Of a DNA stretch of 64,000 nucleotides, positions 21,401 through 34,678 are shown in pieces (the first letter of the stretch is position 1; each line of letters begins with the position of its first letter). Where the stretch lies: contig NC_060235.2 of NCBI RefSeq assembly GCF_021155775.2, positions 28,250,607-28,314,606 of the forward strand, given 5' to 3'. The translations under genes and the position numbers were made by a program. Source of the stretch: Neodiprion pinetum. Its lineage: Eukaryota; Arthropoda; Insecta; Hymenoptera; Diprionidae. The notes under the pieces were generated by a model, which ran no database searches, was not told the origin of the DNA, and saw only the letters and a list, made by a program, of their open reading frames with translations.

Positions 21401-24400
21401 GAAACACATTCTGTATATTTATACACGTATACCTAATGTATGAAAGCGAGTTTTGTATCGCGTGGGTTATCCCGTATGCATTCCACCGAAACCTACAACT
21501 ATATATTCCGTCCTACGCGCTATATATTTTCCATTTTATTTTATGAATTTTTATTACGTTAAATTCAGCTTGCTTTCACTGTAGCTTTACGAAATATGTA
21601 TATTACAATTGTCAAATAAAGAATATTACATATACATGATAAAATCTGGAAACTCCTGTATTAATCATATTTTTTTTTCCTCAATTGTTGGGTAATAAGC
21701 TTAACTGTTCAAATCTACTTACGTCAGAACATCTCTTTTCGTATTGTTATTTGTATCTGTATTCGGTTTGATTTTTATTAGTAAATAATGTTTTCTCACG
21801 CAGAGAATAAACGAAGGACTCTCCATTACACGGGCTCTTTTAATTCCAGCGACGAGGTTATTTTTATTTGATGATATGTCGTGTAACTTTTGTCGATCTG
21901 GGTGTGAAGTGAAGTATAATACTAGAGATAAGTGGATTGCGTGGCGTCCACTTAAGATTAATTTTGTTAATTGAATTCCTGAACAATTTTCCAGGGATTC
22001 GTTAAACGATATGGCTTATATCAAAGGGGCTAACATTTTACTCCGCGGTGCTCATACAACATAATATCTTGCTTGACGTCGAAAGCAAATATTTTTTCAA
22101 CGAGCAAAAATTGTTCAAAAATAATTTCAAGTTATTTGAGAATCTGGAATTATGTTGGGGCTGAAATTCTTGTCATTATATACTGCGGTGAAATTTCGCA
22201 CCTGCAAGTGTAGAATATGAAATTGTGAAATTCGTTATTATATGCGAAATGATGTATTGTCATGCATGAAGTAATGCGTTGATATAAACTGCAACCGTCG
22301 AAAGGCTGATTTACTATATTTTGACGTATGTAACATAAATAATGTAATACGAATGCAACAATTGCGGCGGAATTACACTCTGTGGCTGGGCGAATCACAT
22401 ATCGCGCAACCTATTATTATTAACTTCTATCTTTGTCAAGTTAATTAATAAGAACCTCGTGTCATACGTCATTATGCATAATTATAGAAGTGAAGAGTCA
22501 ACTGATTTTACTCATTACAAGCCATGATTCAATTTCTACACATAATATCAATTCAGTTACTGTATTATACCTACTAGATTGGCAGGTTAAAACTTCTACG
22601 TTCAATTTTAATTAAAATCTCGTATTATAGGTGTAACGTTATAAGCATATGATAAGAGAGATGATGAAAAACAATGACGTAAACTCCTTAGTCAGTAATT
22701 TTTGCTCGTATAAATTATTCATCGTGCACGGCACATGTGCAGCCGTCGTTTTTACTATTGAAATATCTTTATACATAGTTATAGCTTATATATTAGAATC
22801 GAGCTGTCAGAATGATTGTGAGGATGTGTAAAAAATTTAATTAAGAGAAAAGAGAAGCAACCCAAACAACCTTTTCGAGAATTTTCGTGACGTATAATTC
22901 AATTGATAGAAATTCTGATCCGGTCAAGATTTAAAAAATATGCAAATTTCGAACAATTTATTTCCACACAGTTTCGTTTCTTGCGATCTGGGTTAAATAC
23001 AGAGTAGAGAGAGACTCATATTCTAAATCTGTGCCCTATCATCTCGACCGTTTTGATAGACCAGACTGAGAGTTATATCGAGCACAAGGTGATATCACTG
23101 CTGCTTTCGGTTCAATGTCACGCACGTTATAGTTTGAGGCTTCTTTACTCTGCACTACTCCGAAAACTAGACTCTTGTTCTTCGACTAAACTCTGTCGGC
23201 TGCCCTTATTTTATTTCGGTTAGCTTTGTATTATACCTATCAACAGGGTCCAATGTCGTAGAAAATTATCTGTAAGGAGGAAAGTCATCTGCAGAATAAC
23301 CTGTAATCTCCGAGTAGTAACGAGGTTTTTGCACCAATCCTTGTGCGGAGTAGATCGATGTTGTTAGTCATCCCTCCGTTGGCCAAAGTATGCAAATTCG
23401 TCCAGCCTGACTTTCTGCTAAATGGTCGCTCGACGCGATTTCTTATTCTTAATTAATTTGTGATTATTAAATTACTAAATAAGTTGGCCAACAGTGTATA
23501 CAAAAAAGCACATGGCCAACGGAGGGTTAAGTTCCCTTTTCCGTTATTCGACCAAGCTGTGACTCTACGCTGCGATCTTTTACGCGAATTGCTAGCTCTA
23601 CATGGATCGTGGGAAAAATCTAGTTCCTATCGAGGTAAATGTTGTACGGCAGGGTTTGTCGTCTGTAAGGTCGCGATGTCGTTGTCCTTTCACGTGATTT
23701 CCAGACTTCCTCGAACTTCAAAGGCTTATACTGACATGTATATAATCGAAACGAGGCGATTGGCCGTTGCTGTTTAAAGCGAAACCTGCACCCATTGCAT
23801 GCACGTGTCGTTCTTGCAGCAGCTTTTCACCCGCTCGGTAGCAGCCGGCTTTTATAACCTGATCTAAAATACCGGATGTTCAACCCCAAACACGGACAAA
23901 GTATCTTTGAGCTCTGCACGTATCTATCTTATACCTTATATCGTGCAGCATGGCACGACTTTGGGGGGGTCTTCGAGATCCCGCATATAAGGCAGGGATT
24001 CTGCACTTGAGATATATCTTTTAACCGACACCGGAAACTAAGATTTGCTGGGTATGGTTATACTGAACACCCTGCATCGCCCTGAAATTTCTACCGAAAG
24101 AGAAGAGAAATTATCTATATTATTCATTTCTTGGTTCTTTTTGATTTTCCGGTTATCTGATTAAACCGCCGTAAACAATCCGTCTGCATCTTTGTGCGCA
24201 CAGGACAGGAATTCGAGGAATGTCGGATGCGATGGAGATAAATCGCGGGAAATTGGGTTAAAAGTCTGGTAAATATTATTTGAAACGCGTCATTTACATT
24301 GTCTTTGCGTTACGGTTGAAGTAAATTATCTTATAACACACATAAAAAAGATTTGATGACTATTACGAATGTTGTGTTATTCATGTGGATTATGTAAATT

Positions 24401-26851
24401 ACTGTTTCGATGATATGAAAACAGCCAAGATTGTTTTTAAAATTAGCTGATCACTGGGTGAAAAATTTGTAGTCCACAAAAGTTTTTAGAGGTTCATGAA
24501 ATTTTAGATCGAAAACGCAACGATAGGAAATGATAAATTATCAGGAAAATTATTTTTAATGTTATAAATGGTAAATGTATTACATAGTTATTGAATCATA
24601 CAATAATATACTAGAGCCCATCGCTTCGGAAGTCTGCGTTGTTATCTCGATCCAGATAAAACCATTTTGCGGCTCAAATAGACGGTCAAATGATTTACTA
24701 TGTTTTGTTCGAGGCTACAAACGGTTATAATCAGTTCAAAAAAATTATAAACAAATGAGGAGAAGAAAATTTACCGTGCAGAATGTTTTTACTACTGGTA
24801 AAAAATATAGATCTCGAAATATAGTAAGTACTTGTTGATTGAAAATTGAATTTTCCTACATTCCAGATTTGCTAGAATTTTCTTGCTATCGACAGGTTAC
24901 ATTCCGGCGAAGGCGTTAGTCATTATTTATATACAGTACATATATATATTTATATGAAAAAAGAGAATGCGAAATAAATTACACTTGAATTTTTAAAATC
25001 CGATTTCAGATTCGTAATCAGCGATCTTAAAAACTTATAAGTTGTGTAAAACATGTATATGTGTGGAGGAGTAACTTTCTCGGAAAGGAATTATTCCATC
25101 AATTTTCACAATTTTAGTCAATCAATTTTCTTCTAACAATAATAATTTACGTTATATTGCAATAATTAATTTCAAGTATTACAAATTAATTAGTATACCA
25201 TCAGAAATAGCAAGAAACCGCAAGAAAATGTGTTGAAAAGTTCTCTAAACAAAAACTGGATATAAAATAGGTGGTAAAAATACTTGCCACTATGATTCAA
25301 AGGGTTAATCTGAAAAATCTTCGTGACATTTTATAGAGTATTATTCGACATTTTTATCTCGATTGACTGCTTTATTAATTTCTGATCGTTGATCGCGCTA
25401 TCGGACGAAAAGATTCGCGCAAAAGGAAAAGTTGATGAATTTTGTAATCTGTTATTCGTTACGGTCTATTTCTCAACTGAATTTAAATCGCTGCGCCTTT
25501 ATTTCAGAGTTATTTCGTCACCGACTACGATCCTACCATCGAAGACTCGTACACGAAACAGTGCGTCATCGATGACACACCAGCCAAACTCGACAGTAAG
25601 TAACTCATCCAATCTGTTTTGTTTCTATTTTTCTTTACCTTCTCTTTGTCTCACCGTATCTCCCCCAATTTACGAGTGTACTTTTGAGGAAAGAACGAAA
25701 AATGTTTTCACAATTGAAAAGCGTATAGCTCTCTGCTTCTACGCTATTGTATTTATTCTTGTTTTATTAATATTGAATTAATGTTACTTTCACGCTGTAT
25801 CTGTTTTTCTTGAAAAAAATTTTCGGACATTTCGGAAGAGGCAGCAAAGGGGTCTTGAGACTCTCTGCGTACATTAATGTAAATATTGCATAGAGCCAAA
25901 CTCTTGTGGGCAGCCATCATTAAAACAATCTGAACATCCACTCCAACGTATCTAGGCGCTGGCCGTATACCTCTTGTAGATTATTTTCTCCCTCTTTTGA
26001 GAGTCTAGCCATAGCGGCAGCTGATACCTCAGCTCCGTTTGCGGCCGCAGCTTCTGTTAACGATCGTAAACAAAGTTATTTCTGGTAAAAGTGTTACTTA
26101 TTTCCCGACCACGGGTGTGTAAATGCTTTTTAGAATTCTGCTGTCGAATGAACAACAATCAATTGATTAAACAAGAATGATACGGACTTTTAGACTCTAT
26201 TACACATTTAACGTAACACTTACGGCTTTTCATTGATAATTTTGTTTTCCGCAGTCTTGGATACCGCTGGACAAGAAGAATTCAGCGCAATGCGAGAGCA
26301 GTATATGCGTAGCGGCGAAGGTTTTCTTTTAGTATTTTCCGTCGCCGATCACTCGTCTTTCGATGAGATGTTCAAATTCCACCGACAAATTCTCAGGGTT
26401 AAAGACCGGGACGAGTTCCCGATGCTAATGGTTGGCAACAAAGCTGATCTGGACCATCAGAGAACCGTGAGTGTAAAATTAGCTCATTTTCTAAAGTTAC
26501 GCGTAAAAATTATGTAATTTCGATTGCACATTCTTATGTTTGAAAAAAAAAAGTATGATTTCGGTCATTTTTTCTGTAATTGACTCATTGTCACTCGAGG
26601 ATTTTCATGTCATAAGGTCGTATAACTTTTTTGACTGTTCGAACTGACTTTAAATGCAGGTTTCCATGGAAGAGGCGCAAAACTTGGCAAGGCAGTTGAA
26701 AATCCCATACATCGAATGCAGCGCGAAACTGAGGATGAACGTCGATCAAGCCTTTCACGAGCTAGTCCGAATTGTCCGTAAGTTCCAGCTCTCTGAACGA
26801 CCGCCGTTAAAGCCGAATTATAAGATGTCGAAGAAGTGTTGCGTTTTGTAA
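18484..26851 (+). CDS. Ras64B: Ras-like protein 2 (Ras64B / R-Ras2 type) small GTPase
   Basis: Four exons, 18484-18588, 25508-25595, 26255-26466 and 26660-26851, give 198 aa. The G-box motifs are present: P-loop 'GGGGVGKS', effector loop 'YDPTIEDSY', 'DTAGQEEFSAMREQYMRSGE', 'VGNKADL' and 'ECSAK'. The C-terminus 'KKCCVL' is a CaaX box; the final Leu predicts geranylgeranylation, and the preceding Cys may be palmitoylated. The protein matches the R-Ras2/Drosophila Ras2 subgroup better than classical Ras, having Gly-rich 'VVVGGGGVGKSAITIQFIQ' and a short N-terminal extension. Family members act at the plasma membrane in growth signalling. Intron 1 is about 6.9 kb, which may hold regulatory DNA. 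A plus-strand AATAAA at 26970-26975 is a likely 3' end signal. Confidence 0.95.
18589..25507 (+). other. Intron 1 of the Ras2-like gene
   Basis: A 6.9 kb AT-rich intron bounded by GTGAGT and a TTTCAG acceptor. Open frames inside are short (up to 105 codons) and show no family motifs. It contains a 19-20 bp A run near 21155 and a perfect 14-bp inverted repeat pair at 23372-23385 and 23513-23526. No nested gene was recognised. Confidence 0.7.
23372..23526. repeat. Perfect 14-bp inverted repeat pair, possible tiny inverted-repeat element
   Basis: CCCTCCGTTGGCCA at 23372-23385 is perfectly inverted at 23513-23526, enclosing 127 bp. No clear target-site duplication flanks it. It could be the termini of a very short non-autonomous element or a structured intronic site. 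Confidence 0.4.
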
Positions 26852-27203
26852 TGAAAATTCATTGCTTTTACATATCTATATATCAACAACATACGTGCCA
26901 TCGGCAACATGGAGAAAATTAATGGAAACAAGGTTTAAGAAGACAACAGGGCGATAAAAAACAAATAACAATAAACCGTTGAAAATACAATGAGACAAAG
27001 TAAACAGTAACGACGATAAGTCACTTGCCATTCAAGTTGCAGCTACGTATTATAAACCAGACCAGAATAGAATTTCATGACGGTTAAAAGTTACAATTTT
27101 TGATTTACGATTCTTCTTACGTAATAATGTTGGCGATCATGTAGTAAGCGATATTTACGTTTTATGTGAGTTTACCCCAACTTTATACGTACCTAGACTC
27201 AAC

Positions 27204-27943
27204 TTAAGGGGCAACACCACTCCAACGGCCGAAAAGAAAGGCCTAAGATTGACGATTTATTTTGGGAATGTGGAAAAAGGAATAGGATTTCTTTTCAGGT
27301 GGTTTATCTTACACATATCGAAATATGAAACAAAATTTCTTATCATCATTTTGATGCACAATGGCGGCGACAGAGTCAATCTTTGAAATCGCCGTTTTTT
27401 AAACTCCTTCACGGGAGGACGGATTTCTCGTAAAGTATAAGACCTGGAACAAAAAAACCAATAAATTTTATAACCTATATACTATTGCCTATGGGACTAC
27501 ATAGGGTTTTTTTTTTTAATTAAATTTTGTAGAAATGTTGCAGTTTTGAAAAAATAAATCGATATTAAGGCCAAAAAATTAGCAGTAAATTGTTTATAAA
27601 AAACATGTTTACATTAAATAAAAAACCGGCTACGTACTGCCATAGAGAATGTAATAGCGAAGCCACTGTCAACATTTCAAATCAATCTATGCATCGGTGT
27701 TTAAGTAATCTGTCCTCCCAGTTTGAAAAAAGTGGTTTCGAGAATAATACGTTTCAAGTTTTACGAATACTTAAATCTTTGAAATTTTTGGTCTCTTCAA
27801 ATTAGAGCATTTTTCCCTTTTGAATTTTCTTTCACTATAGGACCAACTGTGTATTGTTTTTATGACCCTAAATTATTGTTTAAGCAAAAAAAAATGAATA
27901 AAAATCATACTTTTCAAAATCCTAGAGTGGCGTTACCCCTTAA
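27204..27943. mobile_element. Non-autonomous TTAA-flanked inverted-repeat element (piggyBac-like MITE)
   Basis: The left end reads TTAAGGGGCAACACCACTC (27204-27222) and the right end, reverse-complemented, TTAAGGGGTAACGCCACTC, a match at 17 of 19 positions. The TTAA on each side is the expected target duplication of piggyBac-type transposons. The 732-bp interior has no transposase reading frame, so it is non-autonomous. The superfamily call rests only on the TTAA site and terminal G/C run. Confidence 0.72.
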
Positions 27944-30129
27944 TGCAACAAATCTGTAAAGGAAGGCGATGGCATTGAACAAAATTTCTGATGAGTGCGT
28001 TGAATTAATAATTAGTAATAGTAATAAGAATATTAATGATAATAATAATCTCAAGATCATCGAGAAAACAATTGCGTTTTAATGTTAATATTTATATACA
28101 TACATTATTATTGTATCAAGTTTTATCAGTCGTTATGATACATGCACTTACAGAATATCATCCAAAAGAAATTTCTAAACCTTGAAATTGAGGAAAAAAA
28201 TTTTATTCCTTAACAAAAATCATCAACAGAGTTTATAACTATACGTTAGTGTATAATCAATTCATGCTATGGATAACAGTTTTATATTATCGATATTATT
28301 CCTGAAGCTTTATTTGCACGTGTTTTCATCTCAGGCGTATGCGTAGCTGTTGTCTGTTGTAAGATTAAGTCCAGTGAAATTTCATATTTGTATAAAACAT
28401 GAGTATTTTCGATTGGTTACTTATCAATGAAGAAAAACGTCTTGTATTCGGTATCATTGATCGGAATCAAACTGTTGATTAGATTTTAGTATCTATCCAT
28501 TAGGAAACTGGTAAAAAACGAATTTCTCAGATGGAAAAATTGACCGAAAAAATATCGACAATATTATATTATAATACAAGTAATCTAATGCTGCGGTGCC
28601 ATCTTTTTTTTAAAACGATTATGTATGGCTAGTTAGGGGGCTTAAGAAAGTCGGTACAAAAGGTTTATATAGGAGAAATTTGGTAAAGGTGAATTTTCTG
28701 GATACAATTTTTCAATTTCTCCATAAAAAATGGAAATTATTTTCGATTCTATATTTAAATTCATTTTCTATCACTTTATTTCAAATCTAATAATCAGACA
28801 GCAATTCCTTTCAATTGTACTCACGATGCGAGTTGGGAACATTTTCAGAAAATTCACTTTATCCCACTCATAGAATGTTCATATTTTTATTCACCTTTGT
28901 GTTCACAAAGAAACGTATCGGTAGAATAACATCATGGTAATTGTTTAAATTTTAAACGAAGAAGATGATAAATATTTCTGGTTATACTGTATGCTGTAGG
29001 AACTAAAGGTAAAAAGCTTACGTAAGCTCGTTGACCGAGTGCAATGATAACAATTTTCATACTTGGAACGTTAAGGAAACTATTTCCGAGGGTTAGCAAA
29101 AAAAGAAATTGAAATAAAAATTGATTACTAAAAATGATTTTTATATATTTTTTATAGACAAGTTTCGGAAGGGTTTTAATGCAAGGGAGCATAGTGTACA
29201 CCTCAAGTTCAGATTTATAAAGTGATCCTCTCTTGGAATATACTTTTACCTATTTAAAGTGCTTTAGTTCGAAATATTTTTTATATATAATATATATATA
29301 AATATACCTGTATAAAGTTTATACAGAAAAATATGTAACTGCTGTAATACAGGTATTTTGCTCTGTATTTATAATGTGTTATTAATTCTTAGAAGATATG
29401 TATACTTACATGAGGCATCACAATTCTACAACATCTCATCGCAATTTATATCCAATGGTTTCACATGTATATCATTTTATCATCGATTTTATTATTTAAT
29501 TAAAACTTCACAAATATTAGTTTCTCTTACACTATCACGTTGGATTAATGTTTTCATCATAATTTTGCGAGGATACAGATTTTATTCTGATCGTGGTATA
29601 AAATTATGCAGTGATTCGTATGTACCATACTAGTACTGCACAAACGGTATACATTCGATTCAAATTATTACTCATATTATCTGCCAAGTTAATTTTTCAA
29701 AATTTTGTATTATTGAGTTGCATTTTAAATAGAAATCGACAGAAAATAATAATGCAGAATTTGATATGTCGGCATATAGTCTCAACTTTTAGAATCCATA
29801 TTCATCTGCTATTTGAAGTCATCAATATACGTAGGTTGTAAATGAATGATATACATATTAATTAAGACAACATAAATTTCAAAAAGTCAAAATTGGTCAT
29901 ATAATCAGAAGAAAATTAATTGAACGGATTTTCGTTGTTAAAAACCTTTATTGCGTTATTGTATTATTCAAAATTTTACTGTGTTTTTTTAAGAGAGAGA
30001 ATTGAGTATATTTATATCGTAATTACAATCGTGCTAAATGGCAACACTTAGAACGTGTAATATAATCTTAATAGCCAAAATTTGTTAGAATTTTATTGTA
30101 CATAATAAGTACCAGTGTTTTATAGTTAT

Positions 30130-30161
30130 AATTATTATTATTATTATTATTATTACTATTA
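30130..30161. repeat. ATT trinucleotide microsatellite
   Basis: About eight consecutive ATT units with slight decay at the right end, in intergenic DNA. Confidence 0.85.
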
Positions 30162-31268
30162 TAACAACAACCGAGTATTTACTGAATCGTTAGAATAATG
30201 GTAATTAAATTAATGTTTATCAATAGCTTAACTTTTAATAACACCAATAAATAATTGTCTAATAGGAGTATCTATGTAAAATGAATGTGCTGAATGTGTG
30301 TAATAACTACGCGCTATATAATTTATAGGCATTGTCAAACAAAAAGCACAACGATAATTAACGGTTAATTGAAAACTGGACTGAACTGAACAATATTTAC
30401 AAAGAAAAACGCTTTCACTCAGTGTCTCGTTTTTAAATGAAAAAAGATTGAAGCTTAATTTCTAAGGTACATATCTAGTTAGTATCTACTACAGACGCTG
30501 TTGGTGCGACTTTCACTGCTATACCAATGTACTCGATAATTTTACAGTGCTGCCAGAATTCTTTTCACACTCCTAATGAGTAATACATAATATGTAATCG
30601 TTCTAATACATACATATTAAGGATACAATTGTTTGATGAAAAACACTTTGTAACATTTATTAATCGGAGATTTTTATTACATAAATCTAGCGCACAGCGG
30701 TCGGATTTATGACGAGAATTAATTTCCAAGGTAAAATATATTGTACACCAAATAACACCAAAATAAACTAATTATTATAAACTCTTTTACATAAAATCTA
30801 GATATGTTTCATTATCATTATTATGGACCCTACTCAAGCTGCACTTTACACATAATGTGGGTTAAATGAAATTCCTTCTGTCCGTAAAAATATTACAACT
30901 TGTCACTATAATCGATTACGAATCGTAACTCGTACTGGACTAGCGATATAAAGAATGTATTTTTGTGCTGTATTTACAGTATCCTTCTGGTTTTTAAAGA
31001 TATGTGGATACTTAGGTAATTTAAAGAATTTTTCTACAGTCCTCAATTTCATGGTTTAGTACAGACGCATTTTGAAATACTTTGCCAACTGTAGCTACAG
31101 TATTTTTATACAACTACCTTCTTCTTAATTTGTGCCCGGTACACTCAATTTTTGGTTGCTAATATGATTTGTATTTTGAATATCATAAGCGAAGCACAGT
31201 TGAAATCGTATGAACGAGAAAATTTGTTAAGTGGTAAACCGAGATAATAGCCACCGGGTTTCATATTA

Positions 31269-32958
31269 TTACCGTCCTGTGTTATAAAGTGACTGAAGAA
31301 ATCCTCCACCCAGGGGTGGACGGCGTGATTTTCTAGGAGATGGCGTATCATCGTCCGTCGTACCTTCTTCGTCCGATGTTTGTTTTTGTCTGCGAATGTT
31401 CTTACGCGGTTCAACGTCTTTCAAGCTTTGATTTCTATTCTTGATTTCAGCCATGAGACGCGCAACTTTTTCAAGCCATTCTTTGTGCTGATTTTGGAAA
31501 TATTCCATCTTCGCATGTACTTCTGGATACAGGCGTAATCCCAGAATAAATTCAAATTTGTCAAAGTACTGTTGGACCTCTCTCTCTTTTTTCCTTTTCA
31601 TCTGTTTCTGCCGACATGTCTGCACGATTCTTTGCTTCAATTTTTGTATGGTATCTCGCTGCAATTTAATAAGTCGTAACAAGTTCTTTCGTTTGTGCTG
31701 AATCGCTTGCAACTGTCGCGAAATACGCTCCTGTCTTCTCGCTAGTCGCTCACCTTCCTCTTCTTTTAATCTCAGCTCATGCCGGTAGTAGAAGTTCTCT
31801 GCTTCTAAACGCTCGTAATCTTTTCGGTCTAGATTTGGTGTTAAAATTTTCAGAGCATCAAAGATGACTTCCTTCTCCACAAGGCTGTCCCTCAGACGTG
31901 CCTGTGATTTACGAAGAATAAACTTAGGATATTTTTGCTCGGCAAAAAGTTTGCACGTATCCAATGAATAGTGTTCAACTAATTCAGAGAAAAAAACGTA
32001 CTCACATACCGCACACGAATTTTCGAGATATCCTTCATTTTTGCAAGCTCACGTGTTATCATTGCTTGTACTTCTTTCGCGGATAGCGGTTTGCCGTTTG
32101 TATAAGCTTGCGCTGCAGCTGCTCGCTGCTTAGAAAGCAATTGTTCGATGGCAGTATCCGCCTCGTCTGTCTTTTTCCGCAAATCTTTTCGCAGTTGCGT
32201 GATTTCTACTCTGAAGTCTTCCTCCCCAGATTCAAGTTCTTCTCGCAATTGCTCGTACTTGGATAACTTTTTTAAGTACTTATTTCTTAAAGGGTCTTCT
32301 TCGTTTGACTCCCCGTAGACACGCATCATCTAAAATTACACGGTACTGTTTAGAAACATTGATCTGCAGCTTAATATAATTGCAGTTGAAAGTCTATGTC
32401 AACTATACATAGATTAAGAGAATCTGAATTGTTCATTTGTTTTTTACCCAAATTTTTAGGCGTTCTTTAACTGATCGTGAGTATTATGCCGTACAACCTT
32501 GTTGATTCGAACGGTTCTTTTTAATCACAGTTTCGATCATTTTTCTCCGAAGGCCAGCATAACTCATCAATTTTGATAAAAACAGCAAGTTCTGGTGACA
32601 TTTGCCAACCGATCGCGATGCAAATAGTGTCGGAGTAATGTTTGTTTAGATATTGTACCTGCTTTCTTTTGAAGTGTTCGATTAGTTGAGTGTGAAAAAA
32701 GTTATTTCGCACCATGCACGTCTCAACCTTGGCCCTCACGGCTGCCAATTCTTCAAGTAATGTTTTTCGGTCCATAGTATTTCCCGTAGAAGATGTATTG
32801 GGGTACCCGCATCCCCAATCTGCATTTTTAACAGATCCAATCCCAGATGAAGCGGATGAACTTCTCTCGATTGCCCAAGCATCTTCCTCCAAAAGTATGG
32901 AGGAAGACAAATCCAAGCGATCCAAGAGTTCTTGTTCCCAGTGCAGTAACAATTCCAT
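31269..32958 (-). CDS. Coiled-coil axonemal protein, CCDC96/CFAP184-like
   Basis: Three minus-strand exons, 32659-32958, 32006-32329 and 31269-31937, give about 430 aa. The protein is almost entirely charged helix, predicted coiled coil. The central block 'NGKPLSAKEVQAMITRELAK' followed by 'KIRVR', then 'ARLRDSLVEKE' and 'DRKDYERLEAEN', resembles the DUF4201-type region of CCDC96. The C-terminus is basic and disordered ('TPSPRKSRRPP'). CCDC96 works with CCDC113 in motile cilia and flagella, so sperm expression is expected in insects. The 68-bp intron 31938-32005 was placed by phase and alignment and is the least certain junction. The start at 32956-32958 is the first in-frame ATG after an upstream stop. 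The protein is shorter than human CCDC96 (about 555 aa), lacking its acidic N-terminus. Homology is from recalled patterns. Confidence 0.75.
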
Positions 32959-34678
32959 TTTATTATTCAAAATTTACATTACATTTCTACACAAATTTGC
33001 ACTTGTTTACCTGCCAATTTCACGCTTACTTTTGGTTTGACTGATCTGACGGATTTAGTCACTGGTAAATGATTGTCAGACATGTTTCGATTATGCTTAG
33101 TAATCGAGGGCTGATGATATAATATCCCTTCTTAGGTATGTATCAGTACAGCGCTAGCAACGATAAGCTAGGCTACAGTGGGAATATCATTAAGTTTCCA
33201 TGGAGAACGATTGATCAATATACCAAATCGCAAACGCGTCTTGCTGCAGAATTATGAAAATTTACTTTATCATTTAAGGAAGTGTTCTGATCAATTTCGA
33301 ACTTGACGTATATAGGTATATCCGAATATAAATCGAACATTCTAGGAACTTTGAGAATCCTGTCGAATGTTCTGCAATGTTCTAGAGTGCCTATCATCGT
33401 CAAGGATAAGTCTTGTCTTGAATGTACTCGAAAGTTCTGCTAATATTCCGAGATGTTCTTGAAGCATCGAGAATGTTCTCCGAAGGTACGTACGGGACAG
33501 GTTTTAGGTTTTAGAATCGTGAACAGCCGATTCATATTTTAGTCTTTATAGTTTTCGTGGATTTCTTAGAAATCGATACATCAATTATACAGTATTAGGA
33601 ATTGATCTATTTGCTTGATGTGTGGGTTGGGCTGCTTGGAGTATGGCTAATTGACTTGGGGTTGAAGTTTCGGTCGCTTATGGTTCGTCGGGGTCGCTTT
33701 TTCAGATTTTTCTTACTTTTTATTTAAATGTTTTCCGCTTTTTGCTTGTTTACGCATTTCTATTATTTCGAACTTCATTTAAAAGAAAATTGAATTCAAA
33801 TTTTCGTTCTTCTCTAAAGAATGTACCAAACAAAGAAATCTAAAAAATGCTGAACCACCTTTGAACAGAGAGAAAACTCTTTTAACAAATAGAGATCAGT
33901 GCCCTTGAAAGATTTGCTTGCTTTGGAGGTTGGACAAACGCTTCGTCAGCCCGCCATATGCTAGAACAATTCACAGCCTATCGAGATCATAGCCTCCCAC
34001 GAGATTGACAGAACATGTATATGGACGGGACACACGAATCGAAATATGTCTTACGGCTGATAAAATATCGTCGACTACATATTTACACGTTTTACTGGGA
34101 AGCCCAAGTTCCCCGATTCCCGCTATTATTGTATGTAATGTATAGGGTATAAGCATCCTGCGCGTACGTGCAGGAAGCTTGCGAAGTACGAAGAACATAA
34201 TCGCGGCAGGCGTCGCATGAATGCTGCAGCAAGCTCTGTTTGACAGTCCCATATAGCTTTGCTGTTTGCTCGCTTGTTTTGCGTCGCCATACAGCAATCG
34301 TGCATTGTTCTACCGCATGGCGCTGCCAATCAAGATCTTGCATGATCTGACGGCGCATGAAATGCTACCTGGGGAAGAGCAATTTCCATTTAAAAACGCT
34401 TATACTGCACGAAGTTCGTGTACTGCACCTGCACACGCTAGTGCAAATTTTTGTAACAGTTTTGTGATTCTCCACTAGGTGGCTCTTAGTTCGTCTAACT
34501 GCACCAATAAAACGTTCCCTTTCTCCCCACGTTTCGTTGTAACTCCTTCCCCTACTATGCCGTGCGCTGTATCGTTTGAAATCGTACCGTTTCAAAAGCC
34601 GTTTGTCGTGTAGGTCCAGTGTTTTTTTATCACATCAGTTTACAGGTATTTCGTAAGTACTTTCTTATATTATCTACG
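32959..34678. other. Intergenic region between divergent CCDC96-like and SKA1 genes
   Basis: It should contain both promoters and 5' UTRs. Several overlapping frames of 60-110 codons exist at 33971-34595 on both strands, but none shows a motif or splice context. No mobile element was recognised. Confidence 0.5.

Larger units (their letters stand above)
26852..31268. other. Intergenic region between convergent Ras2-like and CCDC96-like genes
   Basis: AT-rich with many short frames but no splice-bounded exon or family motif that I recognise. The left end should be Ras 3' UTR. The right end should be CCDC96-like 3' UTR, with a possible minus-strand AATAAA at 30656-30661. It contains a TTAA-flanked mobile element at 27204-27943 and an ATT microsatellite at 30130-30161. 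Confidence 0.5.

Noticed and set aside
33971..34595. Cluster of overlapping 67-108 codon frames on both strands
   Set aside because: They overlap each other, lack motifs and splice context, and lie in a somewhat GC-richer intergenic stretch where chance frames are expected.
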